Of a stretch of 64,000 nt of DNA, positions 16,100-26,139 are shown piece by piece. The notes beneath the pieces were generated by a model that did no database searches, had not been told where the DNA came from, and was given only the letters and a program-made list of their open reading frames with translations. The translations under genes were made by a program, and so were the position numbers. Position 1 is the first letter of the stretch; each line of letters starts with the position of its first letter. This DNA is from Streptococcus oralis (GTDB lineage Bacteria > Bacillota > Bacilli > Lactobacillales > Streptococcaceae), in NCBI RefSeq assembly GCF_004127215.1, contig NZ_QEWJ01000004.1:62001-126000 (forward strand). The letters run 5' to 3'.

Positions 16100-16408
16100 A
16101 TGTTTCACTTATTATTTACAAAAATTGACAGTATTTCTACCAGCGAGTTAGAAGCTAAACTCAGAGAACCGATTCAGCTACTGGATGTTCGGACACCTAC
16201 AGAATTCCGCAGAGGTCATATCAAAAATGCCAAGAATGTCCCTCTAACCGAAATCGGATCTTACACACCTGAGACAAAAGAAACACTTTATGTCATTTGT
16301 CATTCTGGAGTGCGAAGCAAACTAGCTGCGAAGAAGCTAAAGAAAAAAGGCTACGATGTCATCAACGTCCGAGGGGGCATGAGTGCTTGGACAGGCAAGG
16401 TCATCTAG
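16100..16408 (+). CDS. Rhodanese-like sulfurtransferase
   Basis: 102 aa, single rhodanese domain: LLDVRTPTEFRRGHIKNAKNVPL, then the active-site loop VICHSGVRSKLAA with the catalytic Cys, then VRGGMSAW. An in-frame reading extends back to 15839, but ATG 16100 has GGAGG and lies right after the promoter. First gene of an operon with a CoA-disulfide reductase and another rhodanese. Such proteins carry sulfane sulfur as a cysteine persulfide. Confidence 0.9.
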   Translation: MFHLLFTKIDSISTSELEAKLREPIQLLDVRTPTEFRRGHIKNAKNVPLTEIGSYTPETKETLYVICHSGVRSKLAAKKLKKKGYDVINVRGGMSAWTGKVI

Positions 16409-16428
16409 ATTTATAAAGGAGAAAATCA

Positions 16429-18084
16429 ATGAAAATCATTATTGTCGGAGGAGTGGCAGGCGGTATGTCTGCAGCAACCCGTCTCAGGCGTCTCATGGAA
16501 GATGCTGAAATCACTATTTTTGAGAAAGGTCCCTTTGTTTCCTTTGCAAACTGCGGACTTCCTTACTATGTTTCAGGAGAAATTGCAAACCGTGATAGTT
16601 TATTGGTTCAAACTCCTGAAAGTCTCAAGGCACGCTTTAATCTTGATGTTCGTCCTTTCCATGAGGTCATCCAGATTTCGCCAGCAGAGCACACTGTGAC
16701 CGTACGCCATGATGGACAGGAATTCACAGAAAGCTATGACAAGTTGATCCTCTCCCCAGGAGCTAAACCATTTGTTCCTACCATTGAAGGCTTGGCAGAA
16801 GCTAAGAACGCCTACACGCTCCGCAATGTTCCCGATCTTGATGAAATTATGGCAGCCTTGGACAATCATCCAAAAGAAGCTGTCGTTATCGGTGCAGGCT
16901 TTATCGGTCTTGAAATGGCTGAAAACCTGGCAAAACGTGGATTGCAAGTTACCATCGTTGAGAAAGCGCCCCATGTCTTGCCGCCATTAGATCACGAAAT
17001 GGCAGCCTTTATCCAAGCAGAATTGGTTAAAAACGGCGTTCGTGTTATCACTTCTCAGTCTGCTACTCGATTTGAAGATCAAGGAAAAATCATCATTCTC
17101 GAAAACGGTCAAAAGATCACTTCTGACCTCACCATCCTTTCTGTAGGTGTTGAACCTGAAAACAGACTGGCTCAGGCAGCTGGGATTGAACTGGGACTTC
17201 GTGGCGGTATCCTCGTCAACGAAAACTACGAAACCAGTCAAAAAGATATTTTTGCAGTTGGAGATGCCATCGTCGTCAAGCAAGAGATTACTGGCCAAGA
17301 TGCCCTCATCTCTCTAGCTTCTCCTGCCAATCGTCAAGGACGACAAGTAGCGGACGTCATCGCAGGACTCGGTCGTACCAACAAGGGCAGTATCGGTACT
17401 GCCATCGTTCGTGCCTTTGATATGACAGCTGCTTCGACTGGTCTCAGCGAACGTATCCTTGTCATGAATCAACTTCCTTACAAGGCCCTTCATGTCAGTG
17501 GGAAAGACCACGCTGGTTATTATCCAGGCGCTACTGATATGACCTTGAAGCTCCTCTTTGACCCGACCACTGGAAAAATCTACGGTGCCCAAGGAGTTGG
17601 GAAGAAAGGCGTTGACAAGCGAATCGATATCCTGGCAACTGCTATCAAGGGAAATCTCACCGTCTTTGACTTACCAGAATTGGAGTTCACCTATGCGCCA
17701 CCATTTGGCTCTGCCAAGGATCCCGTCAATATGCTGGGCTACGCAGCCTTGAACCTTATCGAAGGTCTCAGCGATAATGTTCAATGGTACCAGCTCGAAG
17801 ACGAACTAGCTTCTGGAAAGAAATTCCTAGATGTGCGGACAAGTGGCGAATTTCAGAGTGGTCGACTCAAAGTCGACACTATCCACATTCCCCTAAACGA
17901 ACTTCGTGAACGCTTGGATGAACTGGACAAGAACCAAGCCTACATCGTTAGCTGCCACAGTGGTTTGCGTAGCTATATCGCAGAGCGTATCCTCAAACAA
18001 ACAGGATTTACCGTTCAAAACCTTGACGGCGCTTATTCACTATACAAAATGGCTAACCCAGAAGGAGTAGAATATGGTAACTAA
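16429..18084 (+). CDS. CoA-disulfide / CoA-persulfide reductase with C-terminal rhodanese domain
   Basis: 551 aa. FAD/NAD(P)H disulfide reductase: FAD-binding IIIVGGVAGGMSAATRLRR at the N-terminus, the single redox Cys42 in FANCGLPYYVSG typical of CoADR/Nox-type enzymes, the second Rossmann fold EAVVIGAGFIGLEMAENL, and FAVGDAI. Residues about 450-545 are a rhodanese domain with VSCHSGLRSYIA. This CoADR-RHD fusion reduces CoA disulfide, per- and polysulfides in studied relatives. It lies 20 bp after the small rhodanese gene and overlaps the next by 11 nt. Confidence 0.9.
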   Translation: MKIIIVGGVAGGMSAATRLRRLMEDAEITIFEKGPFVSFANCGLPYYVSGEIANRDSLLVQTPESLKARFNLDVRPFHEVIQISPAEHTVTVRHDGQEFTESYDKLILSPGAKPFVPTIEGLAEAKNAYTLRNVPDLDEIMAALDNHPKEAVVIGAGFIGLEMAENLAKRGLQVTIVEKAPHVLPPLDHEMAAFIQAELVKNGVRVITSQSATRFEDQGKIIILENGQKITSDLTILSVGVEPENRLAQAAGIELGLRGGILVNENYETSQKDIFAVGDAIVVKQEITGQDALISLASPANRQGRQVADVIAGLGRTNKGSIGTAIVRAFDMTAASTGLSERILVMNQLPYKALHVSGKDHAGYYPGATDMTLKLLFDPTTGKIYGAQGVGKKGVDKRIDILATAIKGNLTVFDLPELEFTYAPPFGSAKDPVNMLGYAALNLIEGLSDNVQWYQLEDELASGKKFLDVRTSGEFQSGRLKVDTIHIPLNELRERLDELDKNQAYIVSCHSGLRSYIAERILKQTGFTVQNLDGAYSLYKMANPEGVEYGN

Positions 18085-18370
18085 TATCAGCATGGCTGAC
18101 TTTTATGAAAAATATCAAAATGAAAAACTAGATCTTATCGATGTACGTGAAGTACATGAGTTTCAAGCAGGACATGCGCCAGGTGCAAAAAATCTTCCGT
18201 TAAGCACCTTGGAGCAAGGCTACAAAGAACTCAAACCTGACCAGGAATACCATGTCATTTGTCAAGGTGGAGTGCGTTCTGCCTCTGCCTGTCAATTTCT
18301 CAGCGCCCAAGGCCTTACCGTTACCAATGTAGAAGGTGGTATGAACCACTGGCCAGGTGAGGTAGAATAA
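18074..18370 (+). CDS. Rhodanese-like sulfurtransferase
   Basis: 98 aa, single rhodanese domain (LIDVREVHEFQAGHAPGAKNLPL; active site VICQGGVRSASACQFL; VEGGMNHWPG). Its start lies inside the end of the reductase gene (11-nt overlap), so it is translationally coupled. Together the operon encodes three rhodanese domains and one reductase, consistent with sulfane-sulfur detoxification or reuse. Confidence 0.9.
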   Translation: MVTNISMADFYEKYQNEKLDLIDVREVHEFQAGHAPGAKNLPLSTLEQGYKELKPDQEYHVICQGGVRSASACQFLSAQGLTVTNVEGGMNHWPGEVE

Positions 18371-18405
18371 GTCAAAGTTACTTAAAATCAGTCTCAGCAA
18401 TCAGT

Positions 18406-18447
18406 CCGCATCCAAATCCTCACATAGGATTAGAATGCGGGCTTTTT
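18406..18447 (+). terminator. Terminator of the rhodanese operon
   Basis: CCGCAT and ATCCT arms pair with AGGAT and ATGCGG, followed by CTTTTTG. Confidence 0.85.
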
Positions 18448-18569
18448 GTATTGACCACGTTAGTGCCGTTATCAATACAATTCCCCCTCTGGATAGCTGA
18501 CCTTCACTCTCCCACAAGGATACAAGCAAGAAAAACCCAAACAATTTCTACAAATCTCTGTCAAAAAGG

Positions 18570-18598
18570 TTGCACTATTTTGACTATTTTGCTATATT
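18570..18598 (+). promoter_or_regulatory. Promoter of the fucosidase gene
   Basis: TTGCAC (18570-18575), 17 bp, TATATT (18593-18598). The stretch 18448-18654 holds nothing else I can identify. Confidence 0.6.
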
Positions 18599-18690
18599 AA
18601 GAACATAAACAATAATAAACAACTTATTTTTTGTAAGTTTTTTTTAAAATAAAAATGTATACGCTTACAAGAAAGAAGAGGGAGATTCCT

Positions 18691-21600
18691 ATGGACAAAA
18701 GATTTTGGGAGAAATCCTGTCGCTACAGCATCCGCAAACTGACAGTTGGGACTGCTTCTGTTTTGTTGGGAGCTGTTTTTCTAGCCAGCCACACTGTCTC
18801 CGCTGATAGTATTGAGGTCAAACAAACTGAACAGACCTCCGTCGAAACTAGCACTAAGCCTGATAGCGAACCCAGAGCAGTTGAAGCTACTGAGACTACA
18901 GAGCCACCTCTAGCTGAGAATCCAGTTTCCAAAAGCAAAGCAACCGGGGAGACTCAGACAACAAATCGTCAAGCTAGTGAAGAAGCCATTGTAGAAGCTA
19001 AAGAAAATAAGGAGAATAAAAATACCGAGCTGCCAGTGAAAAAGCAAGAAAACTATCAACTCAACTATGATCAGCCAACAGCCCCTTCCTATGATGGATG
19101 GGAAAAACAAGCCCTTCCAGTCGGAAATGGCGAGATGGGAGCCAAGGTCTTTGGTCTGATTGGCGAAGAGAGAATTCAGTATAACGAAAAGACCCTCTGG
19201 TCAGGAGGTCCCCAACCTGATAGCACCGATTATAACGGAGGGAACTACAAGGATCGCTATAAGGTCTTGGCAGAGATTCGTAAAGCTCTCGAAGATGGAG
19301 ACCGCCAAAAAGCCAAACAACTAGCTGAACAAAATCTAGTTGGACCAAACAACGCCCAGTATGGTCGTTACCTAGCCTTTGGGGATATCTTCATGGTCTT
19401 TAATAACCAGAAGAAAGGGCTTGATACTGTAACAGACTATCACCGCGGTTTGGACATCACAGAAGCCACTACGACCACTTCTTATACCCAAGATGGGACG
19501 ACCTTCAAACGCGAAACCTTCTCCAGCTATCCTGATGATGTCACCGTGACCCACTTAACCAAAAAAGGAAACAAGACGCTTGACTTTACCCTTTGGAATA
19601 GCTTGACAGAGGACTTACTTGCTAATGGCAACTACTCTTGGGAATATTCCAACTATAAGAACGGTCATGTCACTACAGATGAAAATGGAATCCTTCTAAA
19701 AGGGACTGTCAAAGATAACGGCCTCAAATTTGCATCCTATCTAGGAATTAAAACGGACGGAAAAGTCACTGTTCAGAATGAGACTCTAACCGTTACAGGT
19801 GCAAGCTATGCGACCCTCTATCTCAGCGCCAAAACTAACTTTGCTCAAAATCCAAAAACCAATTATCGAAAAGACATTGACCTCGAAAAAACGGTTAAAG
19901 GCATTGTAGAAGCCGCTAAGGCCAAAGACTACGAGACACTTAAAAAGGACCACATCAAGGATTATCAAAGTCTCTTTAATCGCGTTAAACTAAACCTAGG
20001 TGGAAGCAAGACTGCTCAAACGACAAAAGAGGCCCTTCAAGGATATAACCCTAGCAAAGGGCAAAAACTGGAAGAACTCTTCTTCCAATACGGACGTTAT
20101 CTATTGATTAGTTCGTCTCGTGATCGGACAGATGCCCTTCCTGCCAACCTACAAGGAGTCTGGAATGCTGTAGACAATCCACCTTGGAACGCTGACTACC
20201 ACCTCAATGTCAATTTGCAAATGAACTATTGGCCAGCCTACATGAGCAACCTGGCTGAAACAGCCAAGCCAATGATTAATTACATTGACGACATGCGTTA
20301 CTATGGCCGTATCGCTGCCAAGGAATACGCTGGTATCGAGTCAAAAGACGGACAGGAAAATGGATGGCTGGTCCACACTCAAGCAACACCATTTGGCTGG
20401 ACTACTCCTGGTTGGAATTATTATTGGGGTTGGTCGCCAGCTGCTAATGCCTGGATGATGCAGAACGTCTATGACTACTATAAATTCACCAAGGATGAGA
20501 CTTATCTCAAAGAAAAGATTTATCCTATGCTCAAGGAAACTGCCAAGTTCTGGAACTCCTTCTTGCACTATGACAAGGCCAGTGACCGTTGGGTGTCTTC
20601 TCCATCCTACTCACCAGAACACGGTACCATTACCATCGGAAACACCTTTGACCAGTCGCTAGTCTGGCAGCTATTCCATGACTACATGGAAGTCGCCAAC
20701 CATCTGAAAGTCGACCAAGACTTAGTCACAGAGGTCAAGGCTAAATTTGACAAACTAAAACCCCTTCACATCAACAAAGAAGGACGGATCAAGGAATGGT
20801 ACGAGGAAGACAGTCCACAATTCACCAACGAAGGGATTGAAAATAACCACCGCCACGTTTCCCATCTGGTAGGTCTCTTCCCAGGTACACTCTTTAGCAA
20901 GGATCAGGCTGAATACTTAGAGGCTGCGCGTGCAACCCTTAATCACCGTGGAGATGGCGGGACTGGTTGGTCTAAAGCCAATAAAATCAACCTCTGGGCT
21001 CGTCTCTTAGACGGTAACCGTGCCCATCGCTTACTCGCTGAACAGCTCAAGTATTCAACCCTAGAAAATCTTTGGGATACCCACGCACCATTCCAAATCG
21101 ATGGAAACTTTGGGGCAACTAGTGGGATGGCAGAAATGCTCCTGCAATCTCATACTGGCTATATTGCGCCATTGCCAGCCCTTCCAGATGCTTGGAAAGA
21201 CGGTCAGGTTTCTGGCTTGATTGCCCGTGGTAACTTCGAAGTCAGCATGAAGTGGAAAGATAAAAATCTTCAAAGCTTGTCCTTCCTTTCAAATGTCGGT
21301 GGAGACTTGGTTGTAGACTATCCAAATATCGAAGCCAGCCAAATCAAGGTCAATGGCAAAGCTGTCAAGGCAACTGTCCTCAAAGATGGCCGCATCCAAC
21401 TGGCAACACAAAAAGGCGATGTCATTACCTTTGAACATTTCCTTGGTCGCGTAACCAGTCTGACAGCAGTTCGACAAAATGGAGTCACTGCCGAACTCAC
21501 CTTCAACCAAGTAGAAGGCGCTACCCACTATGTCATCCAAAGACAAGTGAAAGACGAATCTGGCCAAACCTCTGCAACTAGAGAATTTATAACCAATCAA

Positions 21601-23721
21601 ACTAACTTTGTCGACCGATCACTAGATCCTCAACTCGCCTATACCTATACTGTAAAGGCTATGCTGGGCGAAGTTTCCACACAAGTATCTGAACAGGTCA
21701 CTGTAGAAACTCCTGGTGAATTGATGGACGACCGAGATAACCGTATCCAATACGGTGCTGCCTTTGGAAACTGGGCCGACTCAGAATTATTTGGAGGAAC
21801 AGAAAAATTTGCTGACCTTTCAAAAGGTGACTACACAGACGAAGATATCACTGCTACCATTCCTTTCAATGGTGTTGGTATCGAAATCTATGGACTAAAA
21901 TCGTCCGAACTAGGCCTTGCTACTGCTAAAATTGACGGCAAAGAAGTTGGAGAGCTTGATTTTCATACTGCTGGGGCAACTGAAAAAGGCAGTCTCATCG
22001 GTCGCTTCACAGGATTGTCAGACGGACCTCATACATTGACTCTTAGCGTTAAACGTGAGCACAAAGGACGTGGAAGTGAACGCTCGAAAATTTCATTAGA
22101 TTACTTCAAGATCCTATCAGGAGCAGGCAACACGATTGAGAAAATGGATGATCGCGACACTCGTATCCAGTATGGTTCCCAGTTTAAGGACTGGTCTGAC
22201 CCTGAACTCTACGGAGGTACGGAAAAATACGCTGACATCAACAACAGCGACTCTAGTGCAGCTTCAGAAGCTCAGGCAACTATTTCCTTTACTGGTACAG
22301 GTATTCGTATCTATGGTTTGAAGAGCCTTGCCCTTGGACGAGCGCGTGTTACACTAGATGGCAAAGAAATGCCAAGTCTAGACTTCTACACTTCAGGTGC
22401 TACTGAAAAGAGAGCCTTTATTGGCGAATTTACAAACCTTGCTGACGGTCCGCACACCCTAACATTACGTGTTGACCCAGATTCACCAGAAGGTCGCAAG
22501 AAAATTTCTCTAGACTCCTTTGATATCATCAAAGCCCCTGCTGTTGGTATAGATAGCCCTAGTATCGCTCCTCTTAAAGAAAATGACAAAGAAATTTCCT
22601 TAACCCTACCATCTGGAGATTGGGAAGCCATCGCTGTGACCTTCCCAGGTGTCAAAGATCCTCTAGTCTTGCGCAAAGTGGACGAAACGCATCTGGTTAC
22701 AAGTGGGGATCAGACCGTGCTATCAATCCAGGACAATCAAGTTCAAATCCCAATCCCTGACGGTACTGATCGACAAACCGGAAAAGCGATTGCAGCTTAT
22801 GCCATTCAAGGAACTACCACAAGCAGTCCTGTCGTAGCCGTCTTTACTAAAAAGGATGAGAAAAAGGTTGACGAGAAACAACCAACTACAAGTAAGGGGG
22901 ACGAACCAGCTCCTACTGTAGAAATTCCTGAATACACCAATCCTATCGGAACCGCAGGGCAAGAGGAAGCTCCAATAGTAGAAAAACCTGAGTACACTGA
23001 CCCTATCGGAACGGCGGGTCAAGAGGAAGCTCCTACTGTTGAGAAACCTGAATACACCAACCCTATCGGAACCGCAGGGCAAGAGGAAGCTCCAATAGTA
23101 GAAAAACCTGAATACACCAACCCTATCGGAACTAGTGGAGATCAGGCTGCTCCAACCCTCACTCGACCTGAGTATCAGTTGCGCACCTTGAAAGATAAAA
23201 AGACGGGGGTCGAAATCATCGGTGGAGCTACTGACTTGGAAGACGTTGCCCACTTAGCAAGCCGACGAGTGCTAGCCCAAGAACTCTTTGGTAAGACATA
23301 CGATGCATATGATTTCCAGCTCAAAAATAAGGAAAATCACAATGTCCAACTACAGAACCAAGTCTTAGTTCGCTTACCAGTTTCAGGAGAAGTGCAAGGA
23401 GTCTACTACCTCACTCCGACTAGAGAGTTAGAACCACAGGACTTTACTATCCGAGATGGCATGCTTGAATTTTTGACCAATAACGTTAGTACTTATGCAG
23501 TTGTCTACAACACTACAAGCTCACCAACTGTTGAGGTTGTAAACCCACATGAAAAACCAACTACAACAGAGACAGAGGCAGAGGCACTGGTACACACAAC
23601 TGATAGTGGTCATCAAGAAAAACTCCCTGCAACTGGGGAAGAAAGAAATCCACTCCTCTTCTTAGCTGGTCTCAGTTTGGTCTTAACAGCTACTTTCTTA
23701 GTAAAAACTAAAAAGGAGTAA
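18691..23721 (+). CDS. Wall-anchored GH95-family alpha-L-fucosidase
   Basis: 1676 aa. Start at ATG 18691 because GGGAG lies just before it; 18655 lacks one. YSIRK signal peptide (CRYSIRKLTVGTASVLLG), then a Glu/Thr-rich linker. The GH95 catalytic region spans about 105-910 (PVGNGEMGAKVFG, LPANLQGVWN, NVNLQMNYWPA, HRHVSHLVGLFPG, IDGNFGATSGMAEMLLQSH). A fibronectin-III-like segment follows, then two related galactose-binding-like modules (each opening MDDRDxRIQYG), four 20-residue PEYTxPIGT repeats, and LPATGEE with a membrane tail. The family removes fucose from host glycans such as Fuc-alpha-1,2-Gal. It is a single gene with its own promoter and terminator. Confidence 0.88.
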   Translation: MDKRFWEKSCRYSIRKLTVGTASVLLGAVFLASHTVSADSIEVKQTEQTSVETSTKPDSEPRAVEATETTEPPLAENPVSKSKATGETQTTNRQASEEAIVEAKENKENKNTELPVKKQENYQLNYDQPTAPSYDGWEKQALPVGNGEMGAKVFGLIGEERIQYNEKTLWSGGPQPDSTDYNGGNYKDRYKVLAEIRKALEDGDRQKAKQLAEQNLVGPNNAQYGRYLAFGDIFMVFNNQKKGLDTVTDYHRGLDITEATTTTSYTQDGTTFKRETFSSYPDDVTVTHLTKKGNKTLDFTLWNSLTEDLLANGNYSWEYSNYKNGHVTTDENGILLKGTVKDNGLKFASYLGIKTDGKVTVQNETLTVTGASYATLYLSAKTNFAQNPKTNYRKDIDLEKTVKGIVEAAKAKDYETLKKDHIKDYQSLFNRVKLNLGGSKTAQTTKEALQGYNPSKGQKLEELFFQYGRYLLISSSRDRTDALPANLQGVWNAVDNPPWNADYHLNVNLQMNYWPAYMSNLAETAKPMINYIDDMRYYGRIAAKEYAGIESKDGQENGWLVHTQATPFGWTTPGWNYYWGWSPAANAWMMQNVYDYYKFTKDETYLKEKIYPMLKETAKFWNSFLHYDKASDRWVSSPSYSPEHGTITIGNTFDQSLVWQLFHDYMEVANHLKVDQDLVTEVKAKFDKLKPLHINKEGRIKEWYEEDSPQFTNEGIENNHRHVSHLVGLFPGTLFSKDQAEYLEAARATLNHRGDGGTGWSKANKINLWARLLDGNRAHRLLAEQLKYSTLENLWDTHAPFQIDGNFGATSGMAEMLLQSHTGYIAPLPALPDAWKDGQVSGLIARGNFEVSMKWKDKNLQSLSFLSNVGGDLVVDYPNIEASQIKVNGKAVKATVLKDGRIQLATQKGDVITFEHFLGRVTSLTAVRQNGVTAELTFNQVEGATHYVIQRQVKDESGQTSATREFITNQTNFVDRSLDPQLAYTYTVKAMLGEVSTQVSEQVTVETPGELMDDRDNRIQYGAAFGNWADSELFGGTEKFADLSKGDYTDEDITATIPFNGVGIEIYGLKSSELGLATAKIDGKEVGELDFHTAGATEKGSLIGRFTGLSDGPHTLTLSVKREHKGRGSERSKISLDYFKILSGAGNTIEKMDDRDTRIQYGSQFKDWSDPELYGGTEKYADINNSDSSAASEAQATISFTGTGIRIYGLKSLALGRARVTLDGKEMPSLDFYTSGATEKRAFIGEFTNLADGPHTLTLRVDPDSPEGRKKISLDSFDIIKAPAVGIDSPSIAPLKENDKEISLTLPSGDWEAIAVTFPGVKDPLVLRKVDETHLVTSGDQTVLSIQDNQVQIPIPDGTDRQTGKAIAAYAIQGTTTSSPVVAVFTKKDEKKVDEKQPTTSKGDEPAPTVEIPEYTNPIGTAGQEEAPIVEKPEYTDPIGTAGQEEAPTVEKPEYTNPIGTAGQEEAPIVEKPEYTNPIGTSGDQAAPTLTRPEYQLRTLKDKKTGVEIIGGATDLEDVAHLASRRVLAQELFGKTYDAYDFQLKNKENHNVQLQNQVLVRLPVSGEVQGVYYLTPTRELEPQDFTIRDGMLEFLTNNVSTYAVVYNTTSSPTVEVVNPHEKPTTTETEAEALVHTTDSGHQEKLPATGEERNPLLFLAGLSLVLTATFLVKTKKE
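22921..23160 (+). repeat. Four 60-bp tandem repeats in the fucosidase stalk
   Basis: Four in-phase 60-bp units begin at 22921, 22981, 23041 and 23101 and encode PEYTxPIGTxG-type blocks. Units 1 and 3 are nearly identical, so expansion probably went by 120-bp pairs. These form a wall-spanning stalk. Confidence 0.9.
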
Positions 23722-23763
23722 AATAAACATCATCCAAATCACCTAAAGATAAGAAGAAATCAC

Positions 23764-23818
23764 ATTGTCCTGCCCCCTAAAAGCTGCATTTGCTTCTAAG
23801 GGCAGGACAATTTTTTAT
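23764..23818 (+). terminator. Terminator of the fucosidase gene
   Basis: ATTGTCCTGCCC pairs with GGGCAGGACAAT, followed by TTTTTTATTT. The rest of 23722-24019 shows no gene or clear signal. Confidence 0.9.
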
Positions 23819-24019
23819 TTGCTTGGTAGTCTAGAAAAGACGGAACAGACTGTCCGTCTATCACCTCTGCAAACAAAGTAAGGTAAAATGAAAAAGACCT
23901 AGTTCTGAGCAAGTCAAAACTAAATCTTTTCAGTTTTCCTACAGTTTTTAGATTGTCGTGAAAATCATCTGCCTATATTGTAGTTGATTTAGCAGACAAT
24001 ACTTCTCTCTATTTCCAAA

Positions 24020-25789
24020 TCAGATACTAGACGAAATTTCAGGAGCTTGATAACAGACCGCAAGACCGTTCGGTAAAATAGAAAGACCCTCGTCTGTTTC
24101 TTGACAATGACTGGCTAGCACTACAGAATCACGACCTACAAGATAGTTTTCAGTTGATTGGTTAAAAATGGCTTGGACCTTTTGACCATCATAATTCCAT
24201 TCTAGAACTAGCACATCCGGCTTGATTTCTTCTAGAATATATTTTCCATGCTGGATAATATCTGAAACATCCTTGCGAAGCTGAATCAATTTCTTCATAA
24301 AATCGAGCATCTCATTGCTGTCGGAAACGCGTTCCCAAGGCATCACACGACGACAATCTGGATCCGGCCCTCCGTCTAATTCTAACTCGGTTCCATAGTA
24401 GAAACACGGTGTTCCCCTTTGTAAAAAGAGGCAGGCTAGGGCAGATTTGACCAATTGGATGTTTCCTTTTGCTGTTGTCAAAATGCGCTCCGTATCGTGC
24501 GAATCCAGAAGATTGAACATCACTTCCGAAATCTGCTGTCTATAATACATAGACTGACCATTGATCTCATCGATAAATTGACTGGTCTTCTTGACCCCAC
24601 GTAAGAAATAATCCTTGATACTGTCAGAGAGAGGATAGTTCATGACCGCGTGGAACTCATCACCATTTAGCCAAGGCTGAGACGTGTGCCAGACTTCTCC
24701 AAGAATATAAAGGTCAGGCTTTTTAGCCAAGACAGCCTTGCGGAAATCTCTCCAAAATTGGTGGTCCACCTCATTTGCCACATCCAAGCGCCAAGCATCG
24801 ATATCAAATTCTTCAATCCAGTAGGTCGCAACGCTCAACAAATAGTCCCTCACTTGAGGATTGGCTGTATTTAGCTTGGGCATATAGCTCTCAAAGGCAA
24901 AGGTATGGTAAGGGAACTTTCTTGGATTTGTAAGCTTATCCTTTGTCACCGGGAACTCTTGAACATGGAACCAGTCTTTATAAACAGAATTTTCACCATG
25001 TTTGAGAACATCCTGCCACTGTGGAGACTGGTCTCCTATATGGTTAAAAACAGCGTCCAGCATGATTTTCATCCCTCTCTGATGAGCTTCTGTCACCAGT
25101 TGACGGAAGGTCTCCTTGTCTCCAAAATGACGGTCAATTTCGAAATAATCTGTTGTATTGTACTTGTGATTGCTTGGAGATTCAAAAATCGGACAGAGAT
25201 AAAGACCTGTAATCCCTAAGTCTTGCAAGTAATCCAGATGGTCAATAATACCTTGTAAATCACCACCAAAGAAATCGCTAGTTTTTGGTTTAATAGACGA
25301 ATCCCAAGCTAGCGCCCCTTTGGGAGAAATCTCAGGATTGCCATTGGCAAAACGTTCTGGGAAAATCTGATACCATACCGTCTCAGCTACCCAGTCAGGA
25401 ACATGGCAAGCATCAATCTCATGGATATAAGGAACTTTAAAGCCGTTTCCTTCGTAATGAAGGTTTTCTAGCGTATTTTCAACACATCCCTTATCGCCAT
25501 ATAAGATTGTCTGACCTTGCTTATCCTTGAGTTCAAAAAGATACTGGAGTCGTGCATAGCCGACCGTAATCTCCACTTGCCAGTAATCAAACAAAGCATC
25601 GGAGGTGACTTTGACCATTTCCTTGATTGCTTCATAATGATCCTCTATAAAGATAAAAGGATCTCCATAATGTAAGTTGATGCTTTCAATATCATCTTTC
25701 TTGGTTCGGATACGAATGTGCATTGTATTGTCTTTATAAAGATATGCATACTCCGACTCTGGTCTGTGGTAAATGGCTGTTAATTCCAT
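24020..25789 (-). CDS. Neopullulanase / cyclomaltodextrinase-type GH13 amylase
   Basis: 589 aa from ATG 25789 (TAGGAG upstream). An N-terminal CBM34-like beta domain covers about 1-120. The GH13 barrel carries region I DAVFNH, region II DAWRLDVANEV (nucleophile Asp), region III LGEVWH (acid Glu) and region IV LLDSHDTER. The QIFPERFANG opening is typical of subfamily 20 (neopullulanase, maltogenic amylase). No signal peptide, so it acts inside the cell on imported maltodextrins or cyclodextrins. Its promoter has the same operator layout as malQP and malX, placing it in the maltodextrin regulon although it lies 20 kb from that cluster. Confidence 0.87.
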   Translation of the reverse strand: MELTAIYHRPESEYAYLYKDNTMHIRIRTKKDDIESINLHYGDPFIFIEDHYEAIKEMVKVTSDALFDYWQVEITVGYARLQYLFELKDKQGQTILYGDKGCVENTLENLHYEGNGFKVPYIHEIDACHVPDWVAETVWYQIFPERFANGNPEISPKGALAWDSSIKPKTSDFFGGDLQGIIDHLDYLQDLGITGLYLCPIFESPSNHKYNTTDYFEIDRHFGDKETFRQLVTEAHQRGMKIMLDAVFNHIGDQSPQWQDVLKHGENSVYKDWFHVQEFPVTKDKLTNPRKFPYHTFAFESYMPKLNTANPQVRDYLLSVATYWIEEFDIDAWRLDVANEVDHQFWRDFRKAVLAKKPDLYILGEVWHTSQPWLNGDEFHAVMNYPLSDSIKDYFLRGVKKTSQFIDEINGQSMYYRQQISEVMFNLLDSHDTERILTTAKGNIQLVKSALACLFLQRGTPCFYYGTELELDGGPDPDCRRVMPWERVSDSNEMLDFMKKLIQLRKDVSDIIQHGKYILEEIKPDVLVLEWNYDGQKVQAIFNQSTENYLVGRDSVVLASHCQETDEGLSILPNGLAVCYQAPEISSSI

Positions 25790-25828
25790 TGTTTTGTCTC
25801 CTAAATTGTCTCTTATCATTTCAATTCT

Positions 25829-25891
25829 ATGCAAACGATTCCATAGCTTAATCCTAGTATACTACTTTACAACTACCTTTGCAAGCGCTTC
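25829..25891 (-). promoter_or_regulatory. Neopullulanase promoter with two MalR/CcpA-type operators
   Basis: -35 TTGCAA (25884-25879), 17 bp, -10 TATACT (25861-25856). One operator-like TTGCAAGCGCTT overlaps the -35; a second, ATGCAAACGATT (25829-25840), lies beyond the start site. This mirrors the two mal promoters at 50729-51118. Confidence 0.7.
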
Positions 25892-26060
25892 TCTTTCTAG
25901 AAAATTCTCCTTCTTTTAGCACATTCCCCCTTCTTTAGAGCACCTGAAACAGACTACTTCAAATGGAATCTTCCTGATAAATCGTTACGATGTTCAGAAT
26001 CAGATTCACTTCACTAAGTACCAGCAGTTTTCGAACTACATGATTTTTTAAGCATATTAA

Positions 26061-26098
26061 AAGATTCCTGTCTCACCTTTACTAGAAACAGGAATCTT
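26061..26098 (-). terminator. mutL terminator
   Basis: AAGATTCCTGT (26061-26071) pairs with ACAGGAATCTT (26088-26098). T-rich on both strands, so possibly bidirectional. The stretch 25892-26060 shows nothing else. Confidence 0.75.
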
Positions 26099-26139
26099 AT
26101 TTTATTTATACAAGATGATTCTGCAAAATAGCCCCACTC

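Noticed and set aside
25892-26060. BOX or RUP type repeats in the intergenic regions
   Set aside because: No sequence resembling the known BOX-A or RUP consensus was seen here or in the other gaps.
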